DNA of 64,000 nucleotides, from the NCBI RefSeq assembly GCF_964204645.1, contig NC_134027.1, positions 3,522,485 through 3,586,484 on the forward strand, given 5' to 3'. Positions 1 through 13,700 of the stretch are shown here, one piece after another; position 1 is the first letter of the stretch, and every line of letters starts with the position of its first letter. The stretch comes from Tubulanus polymorphus (Eukaryota; Nemertea; Palaeonemertea; Tubulaniformes; Tubulanidae). The translations under genes were made by a program, and so were the position numbers. Under the pieces are notes generated by a model. It was not told the origin of the DNA. It saw only the letters and a program-made list of their open reading frames with translations, and did not search any database.

Positions 1-98
1 GTGGTCCATGTACCACTGACATTTCTCTGAGCAAGCTGAATAAACCCACGCAATAGCATCTCCTCCTCAGTTTGGATTTTCTGCAATGTCAATGAAAC
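1..98 (-). CDS. partial internal exon of an unidentified gene
   Basis: Read on the minus strand, a pyrimidine-rich tract ending in TTTTAG (about 117-99) is followed by an uninterrupted frame from 98 to the window edge. The peptide begins VSLTLQKIQTEEEMLL and continues RGFIQLAQRN. It looks like a helical, charged segment, and the acceptor context is strong, so I take it as a true exon running off the left edge. I do not recognise the family. The gene points away from TPX2, so the two are divergent unless more exons of this gene lie between them. The product cannot be named from 32 residues. Confidence 0.55.
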
Positions 99-622
99 CT
101 AAAAGAAAAAAATACAGTTTTCAATGTATCGTTGACTAAGTCTGTTCAATATACTCAAATTTGAATTTGTTACGACAATTTTGGGCCGACGTTAGTAGGC
201 TGTTTAAATTAGTATAATTCACTGAATCGTTCAAAAATTTCATCAAAGTTGAGTTTATCATTATTTTCTTTCATATAAAAGTCATTTCGATAAAGCTTAA
301 ATACCTAGAAATGAGAATTATCGATGATATCAAATGTTTTTAATTCCTTTTCCCATATATTCGTTTTCAGCTAGTGCCACCTGGCGGTGCTTATTTTACT
401 TCCGGGTTTTAGACCAATCAGAGGTGACGATACAATCAAAACCTGAAAGGAATGATTTGATTGGTTAAACTCTAGGCGGTCTAACTCGAATGAAGAAATC
501 TGATAAACTTGAAACGGAGGAAGTCTTCATCTAAATTGTGGGTATTCAGCCCGAAAATAAGACGAATATCTGTATTTTATTGAACTGAAGGAGAGTAGAG
601 TAGGCATAGTTATTAATTCAAG
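99..622. promoter_or_regulatory. region between the partial minus-strand gene and TPX2; probable TPX2 promoter/5' UTR
   Basis: No coding frame with splice signals is visible. It contains the intron next to the partial exon and, nearer TPX2, the presumed TPX2 core promoter and leader. A moderately GC-rich patch at about 370-500 is the best promoter candidate; no TATA box is obvious. Inference from position. Confidence 0.4.
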
Positions 623-3600
623 ATGACTGCAGCTACCGTCAACACAGATTGGGAATTCCACGCTCCGCAATTTTTCGATTTTGCCAACCCGGAAGAATAC
701 GAAAATGACGAGGCCGATGCTTGGTTTGGTACGTTGATATACATTTTCAATCATAGGTCCTTACTCTTCCATGGAAGACACACTGGTGGTACTAACCTTG
801 GTTTGGTATTTCTAGTTTTTAAGTTACCTTTGCCAGTTGTTTAATAATTGTTACCCATTTCTGCTGTAAAAAATCATTATTAGGCCCTACATTCTGCACA
901 CTTTTTATACACTGCGCAGTTCAACCAAGCATATTTCTTCATTCATTACGTTAAGAAATATATAGGTCTGAATTATCTGTAATCTATAGTAATAATAATA
1001 CGTCGCAGTATCAGATATCGGCATTAATACGACGGGTAGGGGGTCTGCATTATACGATTTCATCCTGCATTTTTTTCAAAATAATGTTCTGTGTTTCTTC
1101 TTTCAGATGTACAAGAAACTACTGGTAACATTGATGATGAGTCTGGCTTTTGCGATGAAAGTCATCGAGAAGGACAAGGTAAACTGATAAAAACTGAACC
1201 TATGCAGAGGGAAGTGGACTATGATTTACGGGGCGCAAGACCAATTATCTAGGGCCTATTTTATTTCTAGAAAATCAATCGAAGAGGGGAGAAAAACGTC
1301 AAAGAACAACTGAATCAGTGTCGTCTATTCCTGAAGAGAGGTATTTCACAGTTTTTGACAATTAACCATTTGACTTACATATTTTTTTTGTTGCACACCA
1401 AGATAATTTGCTACAAGCAACATTAATGACATTAAATGTGATGCACGGACATAAACATCTTCACCCGTCAAGGGATTCGAACCCACTCTGCTAAAGCCGT
1501 TCCACGAACCCCTTGACCTCACGAGTCGTTACTATACGACCAGAATCAGGTCAGGCCAATCACAGCGCTTGTTACAAACGACATTAGGCATCTATGGAAT
1601 TTCCTGGTAAATAGACCAATCAGCGAACACGTAGCGAATGCGGAAGTATTGTCGTGTGTTGATATATGACGTCATGCGCAAAAGCGCCAGTAATGAAATC
1701 GCGCGTCGTGAGGCCAGGGGGCTGGTGGAAGCGAGTTCGGGAGCGATACCGGACCCCTGGCAAGCAAGGATGGGACGTAGAAATAAGATAGAAATAAGAC
1801 CTAGGCCAAAGAGTTATTGTTTAAACATATTTGTCATTTATATCCCATGCCTTTTGTCATTAAAGCCCCAGTGCTAAACGGAGGCGAGGCACTCCGCATA
1901 CACGCAGCACCTCTGTGAAGAAGGCCGTCAGGCGGGCGGTTCCATCGACAGGAAAACGTGCTACTCCAGTGGTACGAAGACCTCTGCGACCGAACAATCT
2001 GCCGACTGGTAAACCACCGATGACAATTAATAAATCAGCTGCTTCTCGCGTTAAAGTTCCAACCATTCCGGTTACACCAGCGTTTATGAGGTAGGGTCTA
2101 ATATTATTGTTATTGTTCTAAAGGATCTGTGAGAGGCTCATAAGAGTCTGTGGTTATCCTCTGAGTAGATGAGTTCATATAAACATTGACTAATTTGATA
2201 CTCTTCGTTTAGACAAATTGATGAAGCAAATTATTGATTTTGATGAATTGAGTCTTACAATTATGTGTCCCGTTTGATATGTTTTCAACAGGCGGAAACA
2301 AATGAAGACGACAACTGCAAAAACTACGGAACAGATTGAAATGGAGAAGATCGAAGAAAGTCGTCGTCAGGCTGAACAACAAAGAATTCTTGCGAAAAAA
2401 TCATACGAACAATTGAACTCGGCTAAAGGTCATATGCCTGCGTATTCGGCTAAACCGTTAACAAAACCTGATGAGTTTAACTTTCACACCGACACGCGTG
2501 TAAAAAGCCACGCGATGGAAACACGAAATGACATCAAGTCACAAGACTTCACGAGTATGCTTCGAAAACCAGACGTAGCAACAGTAAGTATTTGACTACT
2601 GTTAATCGTTATGTTATTGATACAGGAACTAAAGTGAACTGTGTTTATAGGTCTCATGTCATTATCATTATAAACGTGTTTATTTTTGTTATGAATTTCA
2701 ACTATTGAATAGATACAATAAACAGTTAAATCTTTTAGAAATAGAAAAAAACTTGTACCAAGTATTTGTGCATTAATTATTTATTAATGCAATTAATATA
2801 ATTCAGAGCGAGAGAACTTTTATAAACTCTTTAAATTGATAGTCACCAAACGAGCTGGATACCAATAGACGTCTGCCAGGCCTCCATCCATCTGATATTG
2901 AAGATGATGATGAGTTAGTCGAAACCGGCATCACGATGATTTCCAGATCTCTCCACGACTGAGATATCTCTGTTAAACCACTTACGGATAATACAAAATC
3001 TGTTAAATTATGGTTCCACTGTATAAAAGATTTATATTGCATTATTTGAACTTCAAAACAATCTCCATTTTTAGACATATCAAACGAAGGGTCCTACGGT
3101 GCCTAAGCCATTCTCTCTGCATGACAACAGACCTGCAGAACAGGGATACAAATTTGTGTCCGATGCTCAAAAATTGATAGCGTTTCAAAAGAATACTCCA
3201 GATAGATTCCATACGCGAGCTAGAAATAAAGGTAATTATTATTTCACTTTCTAATATATGCGTCGAGCCATTTTCTTATATTCCTTGAGATGCATTTTCT
3301 CTCCTGTGTTAACAGCGGCGACACCTCGTAGACACAGTCCTCGTTTGAATAAACTCACCGTAGCACGAACACCGAATTTAGAGACAAGATGTCGAAAAAG
3401 AAATATTCACATTGTTAGTCAAGCCGAAATGGAAGAAAAGGAAGTCGATGATATTAAACGGTAAATACCGCTCGCTATAGTGATATGATAGTACGTTATT
3501 CCATTTGTGATAAAATTTTGAATTACTTGATTTGCTTCGAATGAATTAGGTTTAAATTCCGTGCGAAACCTGTCAATAAGAAGGTATTAGATCAACCAGA

Positions 3601-5591
3601 AACATTGCCGGAAGTGACGGTGAAAGAGCCGACTGTACCACAACCTTTTAATCTTCACGCCGAACGTAGTCATGAACAAAAGTCTGTTGATGAGGAAAAA
3701 TACGAATTTCATGCTCAGCCCGTTCCAAAAAATATCCTAGGAGGAGTCGTAGTAAGTAATGGATTTAGTTCTGCTAATTCCTTCAATCAAAATGTAATGG
3801 ATTTACTGGTATAGGCTCTGTTTGAATATGTTTTTAGGGTGTCAAACCGGCTAAAGAAATCCAATGTACAGTTCCTGAATCGCCAGCATTCGCTCTGAAA
3901 AACAGGGTGCGATCCATAATGGATAAAACTAAAGTTCAGGTCGGTAAATTGCTTATAGCGTCCATCAAAATTGCTGTTAAATCCATGAGTTTATCTGTAC
4001 CAAAACATGATTAATTTGTCTACTTTCACTATAGGAGGAGCCTGACCAGATAACAGTTAAAGCTAACCCTGTTCCCCACTACGGTTTAGCATTCCAACCA
4101 AAATTGAATCATCGAAAAACTGTTCCGCAACCGTTTAGTTTTGAAGTTCGAGATAAAGATAAAATCCACGCGAAAGAAGAGAAAATAAAGCATGTTCTTG
4201 AAGAGGAGAAAAAGGTAAATGTTTGATGAATTCATATTGAAATCAAAAGTTACGGTAGATAATTGACTATTGATTTGATTTCAAGATGCATGTATTCCAC
4301 GCAAACCCTCTGCCTAGTTCATCACCAGATGATTTACCTGAGAAGAAAGTTAAGCCTAACACAAATCCGAAACCTTTCAATCTAGAAAGCGAAGTACGCG
4401 GCGCTTATAAAACTGGGGAGTGGACAAGAAAGGTTTGTATACAAAAGATTCATGAATCAGCTAAATTTCAAATGATGTAAATTATTCATCATTCCTATAT
4501 ACCGGGTATGTCTTAATTTTTTATATAGATGGAAGATGAAATAAAACATCAGCGTCATCAAGCATCCAGTTTTAAAGCTAGACCCAACCGTGTCACTTGT
4601 ATGAAACCTTTCGAACCAAAGAAAAGTGAGAGATCAGCTTTGGGTGAGTAGTTAATTCGAGGTCTGACGATCAATTGGTGGTCATGCGATATACCATTCT
4701 TCCTGTTAGTTAACCCATTTGGCTGTAGGTTTTTGATGCCTAAATAAACGTTTAAGCTAATGGCACAATCCAAAATCACTAACTGATCTAATTGATTTTA
4801 ACATTGAAGTCTTATAATGTGTTTGTGTTACACGCGGTCTTCAACTTCAGTTAATCTGTCCCCTTTAAATTTCTATGTCTGTTTTGTATTTTCACTGTAT
4901 TGTTCTGTCGAGCAAACATGGTCCCATTGTCCAAATTTCCATGTAAAACCTTATGTGTTATCATCCCCATCTCCTGTCGGGGACATACATTTGTAGTGAA
5001 AATAAATGCTGTTTAGATAGAACAGTATAAGAATTAAAATCATACTGGCTATTATATGGGATCTGCACGTAATGCGTAGTTCAATTCACAATACAGTTCA
5101 TAGAACTACGGATTATCTATTATCCACCTACACCATTTTAATGTACCAAAAAGCTTGGTCCCGACTGATACGGATTAACCGAGGTTGACTATATTCTTAA
5201 CTGCCACTTAGTGTTTAAGGTGAATGTGTTTCATATTTATATTTATGGATTTAACGTTAACAACTTTCCGTCATTCTCAGGGAAGGATGAATCTATTTCA
5301 GAGGTGTGCGAGATTGAATTGAACACGGATCGTCGCGCGGCAGAACGCAGAGATTTCGAACGTCGCAAACGAGAGAAAAAGCAGGAACTCGACGCCGTAC
5401 TGGACGAGGTGCGTAAACGCAAGGACACCGAAGAACAAGAAGAAATCGCGAGACTTCGCGCCGAAGCTGTTCATAAGTCGAAACCGATTCGACATTATAA
5501 ACCAGTCGTTATTCATGGTAGTGAGAAGACATTAACTACACCTATGTCGCCTAGATTCTCCGAACGTTTAGCTTTCAATAAGAAACAGTGA
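623..5591 (+). CDS. TPX2: TPX2 microtubule nucleation factor / Aurora A activator (13 exons, 705 aa)
   Basis: Exons: 623-728, 1107-1178, 1271-1340, 1872-2090, 2292-2583, 3075-3231, 3316-3460, 3550-3751, 3838-3939, 4035-4214, 4286-4432, 4529-4643, 5281-5591; the sum is 2118 nt. All introns are GT-AG and phases match. The N-terminus carries the Aurora-A-binding pattern: an aromatic-D/H-A-P block (WEFHAPQFFDF), then acidic residues and a DAWF motif, like YSYDAP...DSWF of vertebrate TPX2. The middle and C-terminus repeat the TPX2 pattern PxPFxL/FHAxP (VPKPFSLHD, VPQPFNLHAE, PKPFNLE). The last exon has the charged coiled coil and the terminal HKSKPIRHYKP / SPRFSERL block of the family's kinesin-5-binding end. 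In cells TPX2 promotes Ran-dependent spindle microtubule nucleation and activates Aurora A. Length is close to human (747 aa). The start is the first ATG of the frame and gives the expected N-terminus. It converges on CYLD. Confidence 0.95.
1440..1545 (-). repeat. tRNA-derived SINE-like sequence in TPX2 intron 3
   Basis: On the minus strand there is a good RNA polymerase III B box (GGGTTCGAATCCC, within about 1470-1486), preceded by a degenerate A-box-like stretch (CGTGAGGTCAAGG). The spacing is roughly that of a tRNA, but the acceptor and anticodon stems do not fold well. A SINE head or tRNA relic is more likely than a functional tRNA. Confidence 0.4.
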
Positions 5592-6033
5592 TGCGCAGTG
5601 TAGCTATTAATTTTCACAGTAGCGGGGTAGATAATTCATTGTTATGGAAATAATTTAGGTCTTTGCGTGAAAAACTGTGTGTGATATATCGAAGACATTG
5701 TGTAGAATGTATTTGAATCTATTTCTAACTTACGTATTACTGTTGATTTCGTTTTAAGGGGTATATTCCATTTCGAATCTCTATTTATCTCTAATCAGCT
5801 CCTGAAGGGCGCGTAGGATATCGCTTGAATTTACTGTGACTAGTTTTATCGGGGACTTCTGTCATGAAAAATTTACCAGACATTGAGCATAACAAGTCTT
5901 ACATTATTTCTCTTGGGATTAAGATTTTTCATGGTTAAAAACCACGTTGCCAATATTGCTTCCTAATTGTATCTTGTGAGCAGTTCTTTTATTATTTGTT
6001 GCAATTGTATGATATATCGTATGTTTTATCATT

Positions 6034-6039
6034 AATAAA
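6034..6039 (+). other. AATAAA polyadenylation signal, TPX2
   Basis: Canonical hexamer about 440 nt after the TPX2 stop codon, followed by TG-rich sequence. Best 3' end for the TPX2 transcript. Confidence 0.6.
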
Positions 6040-6479
6040 TTGAGTATGTGTAAATATGTAAATTGTCGTTTTAATTTTGATTTACTGAATCTCGGATCTG
6101 TTGAAGTTAGTAAGCATTTTATAAGGAGTCAATTAGCGAGTTGAGTGCGAACAGTGAGGAACAGTCGCATGTTTGCAGCAGAAGACGAAGTACTACTTTC
6201 TTTTGCTGCCACCATATTTGCTTTCGAAATACACAGGTGTAATTGAAAAATTCATCCAGCATTCGAGATTTTCCAGATAATAGGGCAAGCATGGCATCTT
6301 CAGTATTCTCTCTCGTCGTATAAGGCTAATGATATATCAGATTATGAAGACTAATATAAATGAATCTTTTTCAACTATTTTGCTGGGATCTGATGCATTT
6401 TATTTGGAAAAATTTAACAGTCCACTGTGTTTATACAATACATATTAACGGAAAAACAGGATCTCGTGGCATAATTGAA

Positions 6480-6485
6480 TTTATT
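6480..6485 (-). other. candidate AATAAA polyadenylation signal, CYLD
   Basis: TTTATT on the plus strand reads AATAAA on the CYLD strand, about 1.3 kb past its stop codon. Other hexamers are possible in this AT-rich stretch. Confidence 0.35.
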
Positions 6486-7772
6486 GATTGATATCTACAT
6501 ATCTGTTAAAATCAAACAAAATGAACGAGAATACGAAAGTCAAATGAAATTTTACTAAATGCCATGTTTAAGTCTGTATTTACAATGAGGCTATGACAAC
6601 GGCATAATTGAAAACCTTACCAGAACATTGCTATATACTTACTGCATCATCTTAGCAATTCATACTAAATTTGAACAATATGTCTTCAATGAAAAACCTT
6701 CATTTCGAGGAAAAATGTCAATGTAAATGTCTATGCTAGTTCAATTTTCAAACTAACACAAAGAATGAGTTCTTGCCAACTAAAATGATTTAACGATCTT
6801 TCATAATCATATTTTGTTAATTTAACAATTTCATGACCAAGCATTAAGAGCTTTTGTTTGCCTACATTATGAAACCGATTGATACTAATTGCAGTCTATT
6901 ATCTATAAATGTCTATAGCGATGAATAACTACTTTTCAATTATATATCATTCATAGTAAAATGATTTGCATCACATCATTAGCAGTTTGTACAGAAAAAG
7001 TGATTTCGAGTACTCGTAGTTTTAACAAATAGAAATTTGTAAAACTCAACAATTTTGGGACAACAATATACAAAAAAATTATTACGAATCACGGTTAGAA
7101 TTTTTGAAACATCCCTCACTTTCAAATTCTCATTTATGTACATGTACTAAGATTTGCGCTCAACTAAGTATCATTATATAGCATACGGTAGAATACCTAG
7201 GTAGGTGAAGCTGTGACTACAAAAATGATGACTGATTCTTTTTTTTAACAACAGAATCCATCCTTATCAAATGTCTAGCATGAAAATTGCCTAATGTTGC
7301 TAATTGAACAAACATATATCCATGTTAAATTGACTAAGCACATACGGTACATTTTGTACACATATATTTAACACAGATTTTCTGTGGACTTAATGATGTG
7401 ATTCGGATACGTAGCTACAATAGTCACACACAAATAAATAGTAAATAGATCGTATCACAAATTTTAGTACTAGAAGATAAAACGGTCTTCAAATTAAACT
7501 CATCAATATTCAAGGAAAGATTAGTCAGTAATATAAGTAAAATACATATCATTGGGATCGAATAAAATATGATTTCTTCACTGAACTATTTCGGGTTAAC
7601 TTTCCCCTTATATCCATGGTAAGGATTATCAGTACTTCTGAATTTAGTCTATCAATCCAAGAGCACAAGCTCACTTTCCTATTGACCCTTCAGCAAGCTG
7701 AAGATCAGCCACATCTTAGGTCACGAAAAATCAATTCCGGGTAAACCCATTTCGAAGTAGTTCCATCTACTT

Positions 7773-10700
7773 TCATTTATACATCATGACTTCTGTACTC
7801 TGATACATACACAAGTATGCATCACACAAAACCCGACGTGCATACGAAGGCAGCTGGCGATCTTCTTTCAGAGACAATATTCGCTCATGGTTATCATCAG
7901 CCAACCATTCCGGAAGCTCTTGACAAGGTTGAACTTCGGGAATATTATAGCCATGTTCTTGCCCTATAAGAACAAATGAGACACTTTATATGCATGTTAC
8001 AATCTTTATTTGTATCGTCATATGCTCAGTTATTTCTAGCCAGTCTTAGTTAATTTTTTCTTAACGCGGTATTTACCCATGCGATCAGCCATGCTGTCAA
8101 AGAAAACCCACGGTGCTTTTCTTCCTGGTCCACATTTAACAAACGCTACGTAGTGACTAGTCTCAATACAAACAACGGCAAAGAGCTCCATCATTTCATG
8201 GTCAATCTGTACATTACCATCCCCTAACAGTTCCTTCTGCTGGTTGAGAAAATCTTTGTAAGTTTCCGGTACTATTATTGGCCGAGAAATGTGTTTAGTA
8301 CGTTCTGCATGCCGGCTGTGGGTCTGGAAAAAATAGCACAAGTCTAATAATTGAAATCTGAAAGAGAGTTCAATTATCCTGGTACATGAAAATTCTTACC
8401 AGATTGAAACATTTTCCACAAAAAGATGTCTTCCCTGAAAAGTGATTGTAACACTGCTTGCATTCACATTCAGCCAGACATCCACAGACTGCACACTCTC
8501 TAGGAGCTAGAATGAATGATAGATGACTTTATTACTTAGAATGCCTATTCCATATGTCATAATACTAGAAACCAGTATCATGAAACTCACCATTCATCAG
8601 TATATCGGTGATATCCAAATACAAACTGGGGACAATACGCTGATACATTTTGTAATCCTTGCCAAATCTAGGCATCTGCAGTATCAAACAAGATGGTATC
8701 TGAAATATGAAAGTCATAATTTCTTAACTAAGCAAATTCGATGAATCACCTTTCATTGTAGAGCATTGCATAAAAACCTCTCATCATACCTCAGCTAATT
8801 TGATATCAGATTGCAGAAAAGACAAATTCAGAAGTTGCTGTGTTGTAGGCAGGACAATTTTCTCATCTTTTTCAATGAATAACTGGTAGAAATACGATTC
8901 CTGTCCAGAGCTGGAAATAATCACTAAAATCAGATACACACAAAGAAGAATGGCACATGTATCACCTTATTAAGTTATTCATCAGTACCTCAGTTTTATC
9001 AAAGGATCTGCTTTCAATGTCTGTTGCAATAGTGAATTGAGAAATTCTTCTGGATCTGCATGAGAGACACATACATACAAAACATGTTTCCTTAATTCAT
9101 TAATTGAACGATATATTAAATTTGTCTGACTGCTCACCTTTTTCCTCACCCATCATGCCATTGACTGAACTGAGTTTGTCAAGAAATGTCCTCAGTTTTA
9201 ACAATTTGTCGGCTCTTACATAGAAAAACCTATAATACGTAATGTAACGGTGTAAAGAGAGAGACTAAGCTGGTGAGGTCACCTGTTGATCAGAAAATGA
9301 ACTATTAGTACACTCCCATTAGTAATGGGGAATGAATAATGGTGTGGATTTCATCTGTTCCACTCAGTGAAGACATCAATTTTCCGTATCAAGCGAAATA
9401 TTGGCAACTGAATCTATCGGTGTAAAAACTCACTTTCTTAAAGGATTCACAATCGACTCTCGGAGAACCTTTTGTATTTCTTCATACTCGTCTAAATCAG
9501 TAGCCTTCTTTGGTCGATGAAGAATTGTATCAAATACTTGCGTAAATGCAAACATACTAAACAATGTTGCATCCAAGTAACACGAGTTATGGTGACCCTG
9601 TAGACCTTTATTCTTCCCACAAATATTTGGCAGGTTTTTTTCAACTGTTGGTGGTGAAACATTACCCGGTATGTCTGGACTTTCTTCACTACCAAAGGCT
9701 GTAATAAATTTTATATTCTCAATTTTACACATAGCAGTAAATGACACCTGAGACAGCAAACAGAAGGCGTAATTCCTTACTTGGTTCTCCAGTTCCATTC
9801 AGGTTTTTTGTTTCCTGGAAGCGTGGGTCCTTGCGCACTTTATTTAGATAAACAAAAAATCCTTTCTTCGAAGGACAGCTAAAAATACGTCGGCCATTGA
9901 ATGTTCCATCTAAACATGCAGCGCATTCTTCTTCCTATCAAAGACATTCAATTCAGTTCACTAATCCTAATACATATATAAGTCATGTAAATAGCGACAT
10001 TATCAAACACAACTCACCATTTCTAGTCCAGCCACTAGTTTATTACGATCCTTCGCCTCTGGTAAACAACCGATCCATCGAATAACCCCGTAACGCGGAG
10101 GATTCTCTAAAACCTCGACCACTGATCCAATCTCTAAGTCCGCAGTATTCGAATTCAGTGATGTATTTTTTGGGGCCGATGAATCTGAATTTTTACGCGA
10201 TCGCTCTGATCTACCGTTATAAACGCTGTTACCATTATTTGTGACGTAGCTGCCCGCTACAGAATGTTCAGAACGGTTTCTATTAGTCGACGTATTATTA
10301 CCATTCGACTTTTTATCTGTACTTTCACTGCTACAACTACTACTGCTACTACAAGAAGGTTCTACAATTTGCGGTACGTCTTTTAACAGCTTCGGTTTGT
10401 AATGTTCTGAATTTGGGGGATAAACCGGACTTGTATTCTCGGGACTGGAAGAATCTGTGAGATCACTCAAATTGCTAATTCCACTAATATTACTAATGTT
10501 ACTTGGACTTTGCGATATTCCTGAAAGTCTACACATTCCATTTTCATGTTCCAACGTGTCGCTGCAGGTGTCTGAAAAATATACACATAAACATAAGTAA
10601 ATGTAAATATAATTTTTCACTGTAATGATGAGCCCAATACAAACAAGACGCGAGAAATATCTTTTTACTGGTACTTACCATGGTTCATATCTATGTATGA

Positions 10701-13700
10701 AGGTCTAACTGGTTCAATATCAGCTGTCACAGTGTGAACATTTTTGGAATTGGAATTTTTCAGAACTGACGGTCGAGTGGCATTGGGCGATAATGGAGAA
10801 CGTAGCATCGGTTCATTTGTCTCTGGTAATCCGTCATTACTAAACGAAATCGCCTTTTTCTTTTCAGTTTTGATATGTCCACTTCGTGTAGGTGGCAAAC
10901 CTTTACTGTTACTGCTGCTGCTGCTGGAAGACTGAGCAGAACTAGTTTTACTATGAGAATCAAGTGAACTAGCGCGTGTTTGTTGCAATGACCTTTTCTG
11001 ATCTCGCAGCACATCAGTTTCCTCTTTGCCCGTCTGTTTGCTAGCCATTTTAACAGCTAACGTAGGACTCATAGCATTAGTGTCATTATGATCTGAAAAT
11101 GGATACCATTTAGAAGTAGTCTTGTAAAAATTAATAACTAAATTGCATAGACTTCATTTTTAGAAAAAAACACCCAAAATCGGAAGAACAGGTAGCATAT
11201 ATGTTTCTAAAGTTTCTGATTTATATAAATCGGGGGTGGGTCTAAAAAATTGGAAAGCAGGTCCAAAAGAAGTGGGAGAGCATTCCTTGGATGAAGCAGC
11301 CATGCCGATAGATCCCCTTGGTGCTAGTAAAGAAATATACACCTGAAAAGATGCAATTTCTTAAACGATAAGTGTCATATTTACAGGTTATCATGATCTT
11401 TGTCTTGACAAAAAGGGCAACTTAATGGGAAGGTAGAGAACCAGACCTCCGAACGTACTCAGAAGTATTATGCCTGAAACATCAGAACGATATGCTAGCT
11501 GAACCAATGTGCTTCTTCTGTCCAATTGTGGATATTTAATTCTGCTACCAGCTTAAGATTGGTATTGGTCTAATTACAATCTCAGCCTTTGACTATCAAA
11601 TACGTATATTTACAGGTTTTTTCAGATTTTTGCCGTCTGTCATTCGGCTTGTGTACAGAAGAATAAGTATTAAATCCACTGGTGCCCGAATCAGAACTAG
11701 AGCTTTTGTCATCACGTTTCAGTTTTGGACGCGTTCGAGGTCTCTCAAAATCTGAATGAAAAAAATATCATAAATATCTTCTGTTAAGAATAAATACATG
11801 TATTAGAAACACCTCAGTAAAATGGAAGACTTTTTCCACTAAGTTTTCTTTTTAATGCTCAGAGGCTTGTGTGAAGCTCATATTACACGTACAATGAATG
11901 ATTATCAACAGGTTTAACTCAGTAAATTGTCACCAGGTATAACTATAATTTTTCCATACCACAGAAAGAAATACTGTAGTCCATGAAGGAAATAAACAAT
12001 GCGAACCTACTAGTGATCTGAATAAGGCTCTGTGGGTTGAGGGACATACATAGGAAGTTGTAGAGTAAGACTACTCAACTTTCTATATATGTTCCTCAAC
12101 CCACAGAGCCCTATTCAGATCATTGGTAGGTTCACAGTGTTTATTTCCCTCATGCAGGAGGGAAGTCAGAGCACTCTACCACCACTAACATTGGAACGCG
12201 TTGATGAGAACAGTGACATGACTTCAAACCCATATGCCGTGACACTTCAATGAAAGTGAAAGTATATTTTTTAAATTTTATGAGCATTTTGAAAATCTAT
12301 AGCACAAAACTATGTATAATGTACGTCACTCGGGGTGGACTTTGAGCGCTATATTTGACATTCAAACCTGATAAAGGCTCGTCAGTCAACTGTTGATCCT
12401 TCATATTACCAGTTTCTTCCTCTCCAATAACAACATAATCATCAATGCTTTGTGGTCCTATAGCGTAGGTACTGGTGCTTGTATCGAAAGTCTTGTCTTC
12501 AAAATGTGTCGAGGTAAAAGAATCAGGAGACCTATAGCTTCTAGATAGATAATTCGTGATCTTTCTATTATTCATATCTTCATCTTGGTGTCTGCTTCTA
12601 TGTTTCATATCTTCATCTTGGTGTTTGTTTCCATGTTTCATATCTTCATCTTGGTGTTTGTTTCTATATTTCATATCTTCATCTTGGTGTTTGTTTCTAT
12701 GTTTCATATCTTCATCTTGGTGTTTGTTTCTATGTTTCATATCTTCATCTTGGTGTTTGTTTCTATGTTTCATATCTTCATCTTGGTGTTTGTTTCTATG
12801 TTTCATATCTTCATCTTGGTGTTTGTTTCTATGTTTCATATCTTCATCTTGGTGTTTGTTTCTATGTTTCATATCTTCATCTTGGTGTTTGTTTCTATGT
12901 TTCATATCTTCATCTTGGTGTTTGTTTCTATATTTCATATCTTCATCTCGGTGTCCATCAGCTTTTCCATCCAAATGATCCTGACTTCCATTGTATTCTG
13001 AATGTCCATCCATCTTGTTTTTACTGCCTGATGAATTGCTGGATCTTTTAGTCAAATGAATGCTAGGCGAAATGTCTTCAGATCTTCTACTCTGATGTTT
13101 GTCACCGAAGTGATCATGTTGAAATCTAAGATCCGATTTGTCACTGTCACAATTCGAGTCATACTGATTTCCTATTCCATTTTGTTTCAAATCCATGGTT
13201 AGAAATTTCACAACTTTTTCAAAGGAGTTACTCATAAACATAAACACAAATCCGATATAGATAATGAATTTCAGGTATAAATAGAGAATATTCCAAACAG
13301 TAAGTACGAGAAATGAATTCCAGTTCCAAAAGATTTTGATAATCCCAGCTACAATATTACAAAGTAATATGTAGACACGCCAGAAAGGACTTATAAAGAA
13401 GTAGTCCACAATTAACATAGCCAGCACTGAGTGTTTCACCACTGACGACTGAATAACTGTCATGTGAATATTCGCCGTATTCCTAGTGTACAGGCAAATA
13501 ATGCAAGTGAAAATCAATACGGGGTAAAACCCAAGGTTATTTATGTTCAAAGGCTGCATTATCTAAGTATTCACAATGAATATTATTAAACGCAGTCATT
13601 CAGGATTATTATGTGGGTTGAACAAGACCCATTTCATGAACTGATACTTTTCATCAACCACGGTAAGCTAATAACACATAGAATCAAGATATATACGTTA

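Larger units (their letters stand above)
5592..7772. other. convergent 3' UTR / intergenic region between TPX2 and CYLD
   Basis: AT-rich, with no splice-supported coding frame. It should hold the 3' UTR of TPX2 (to about 6055) and, on the other strand, that of CYLD. A minus-strand AATAAA (TTTATT at 6480-6485) would give CYLD a 3' UTR of about 1.3 kb. That would leave only about 0.4 kb between the two transcript ends. Confidence 0.5.

Noticed and set aside
12571-12955. CRISPR-like array
   Set aside because: The repeats are contiguous without spacers, the setting is an animal intron, and the unit is translated.
12556-13001. Two long plus-strand frames across the 33-bp repeat
   Set aside because: Both are reverse reads of the repeat, opened by its multiple-of-three period; they contain only the repeated pattern, and the minus-strand frame extends far beyond the array.
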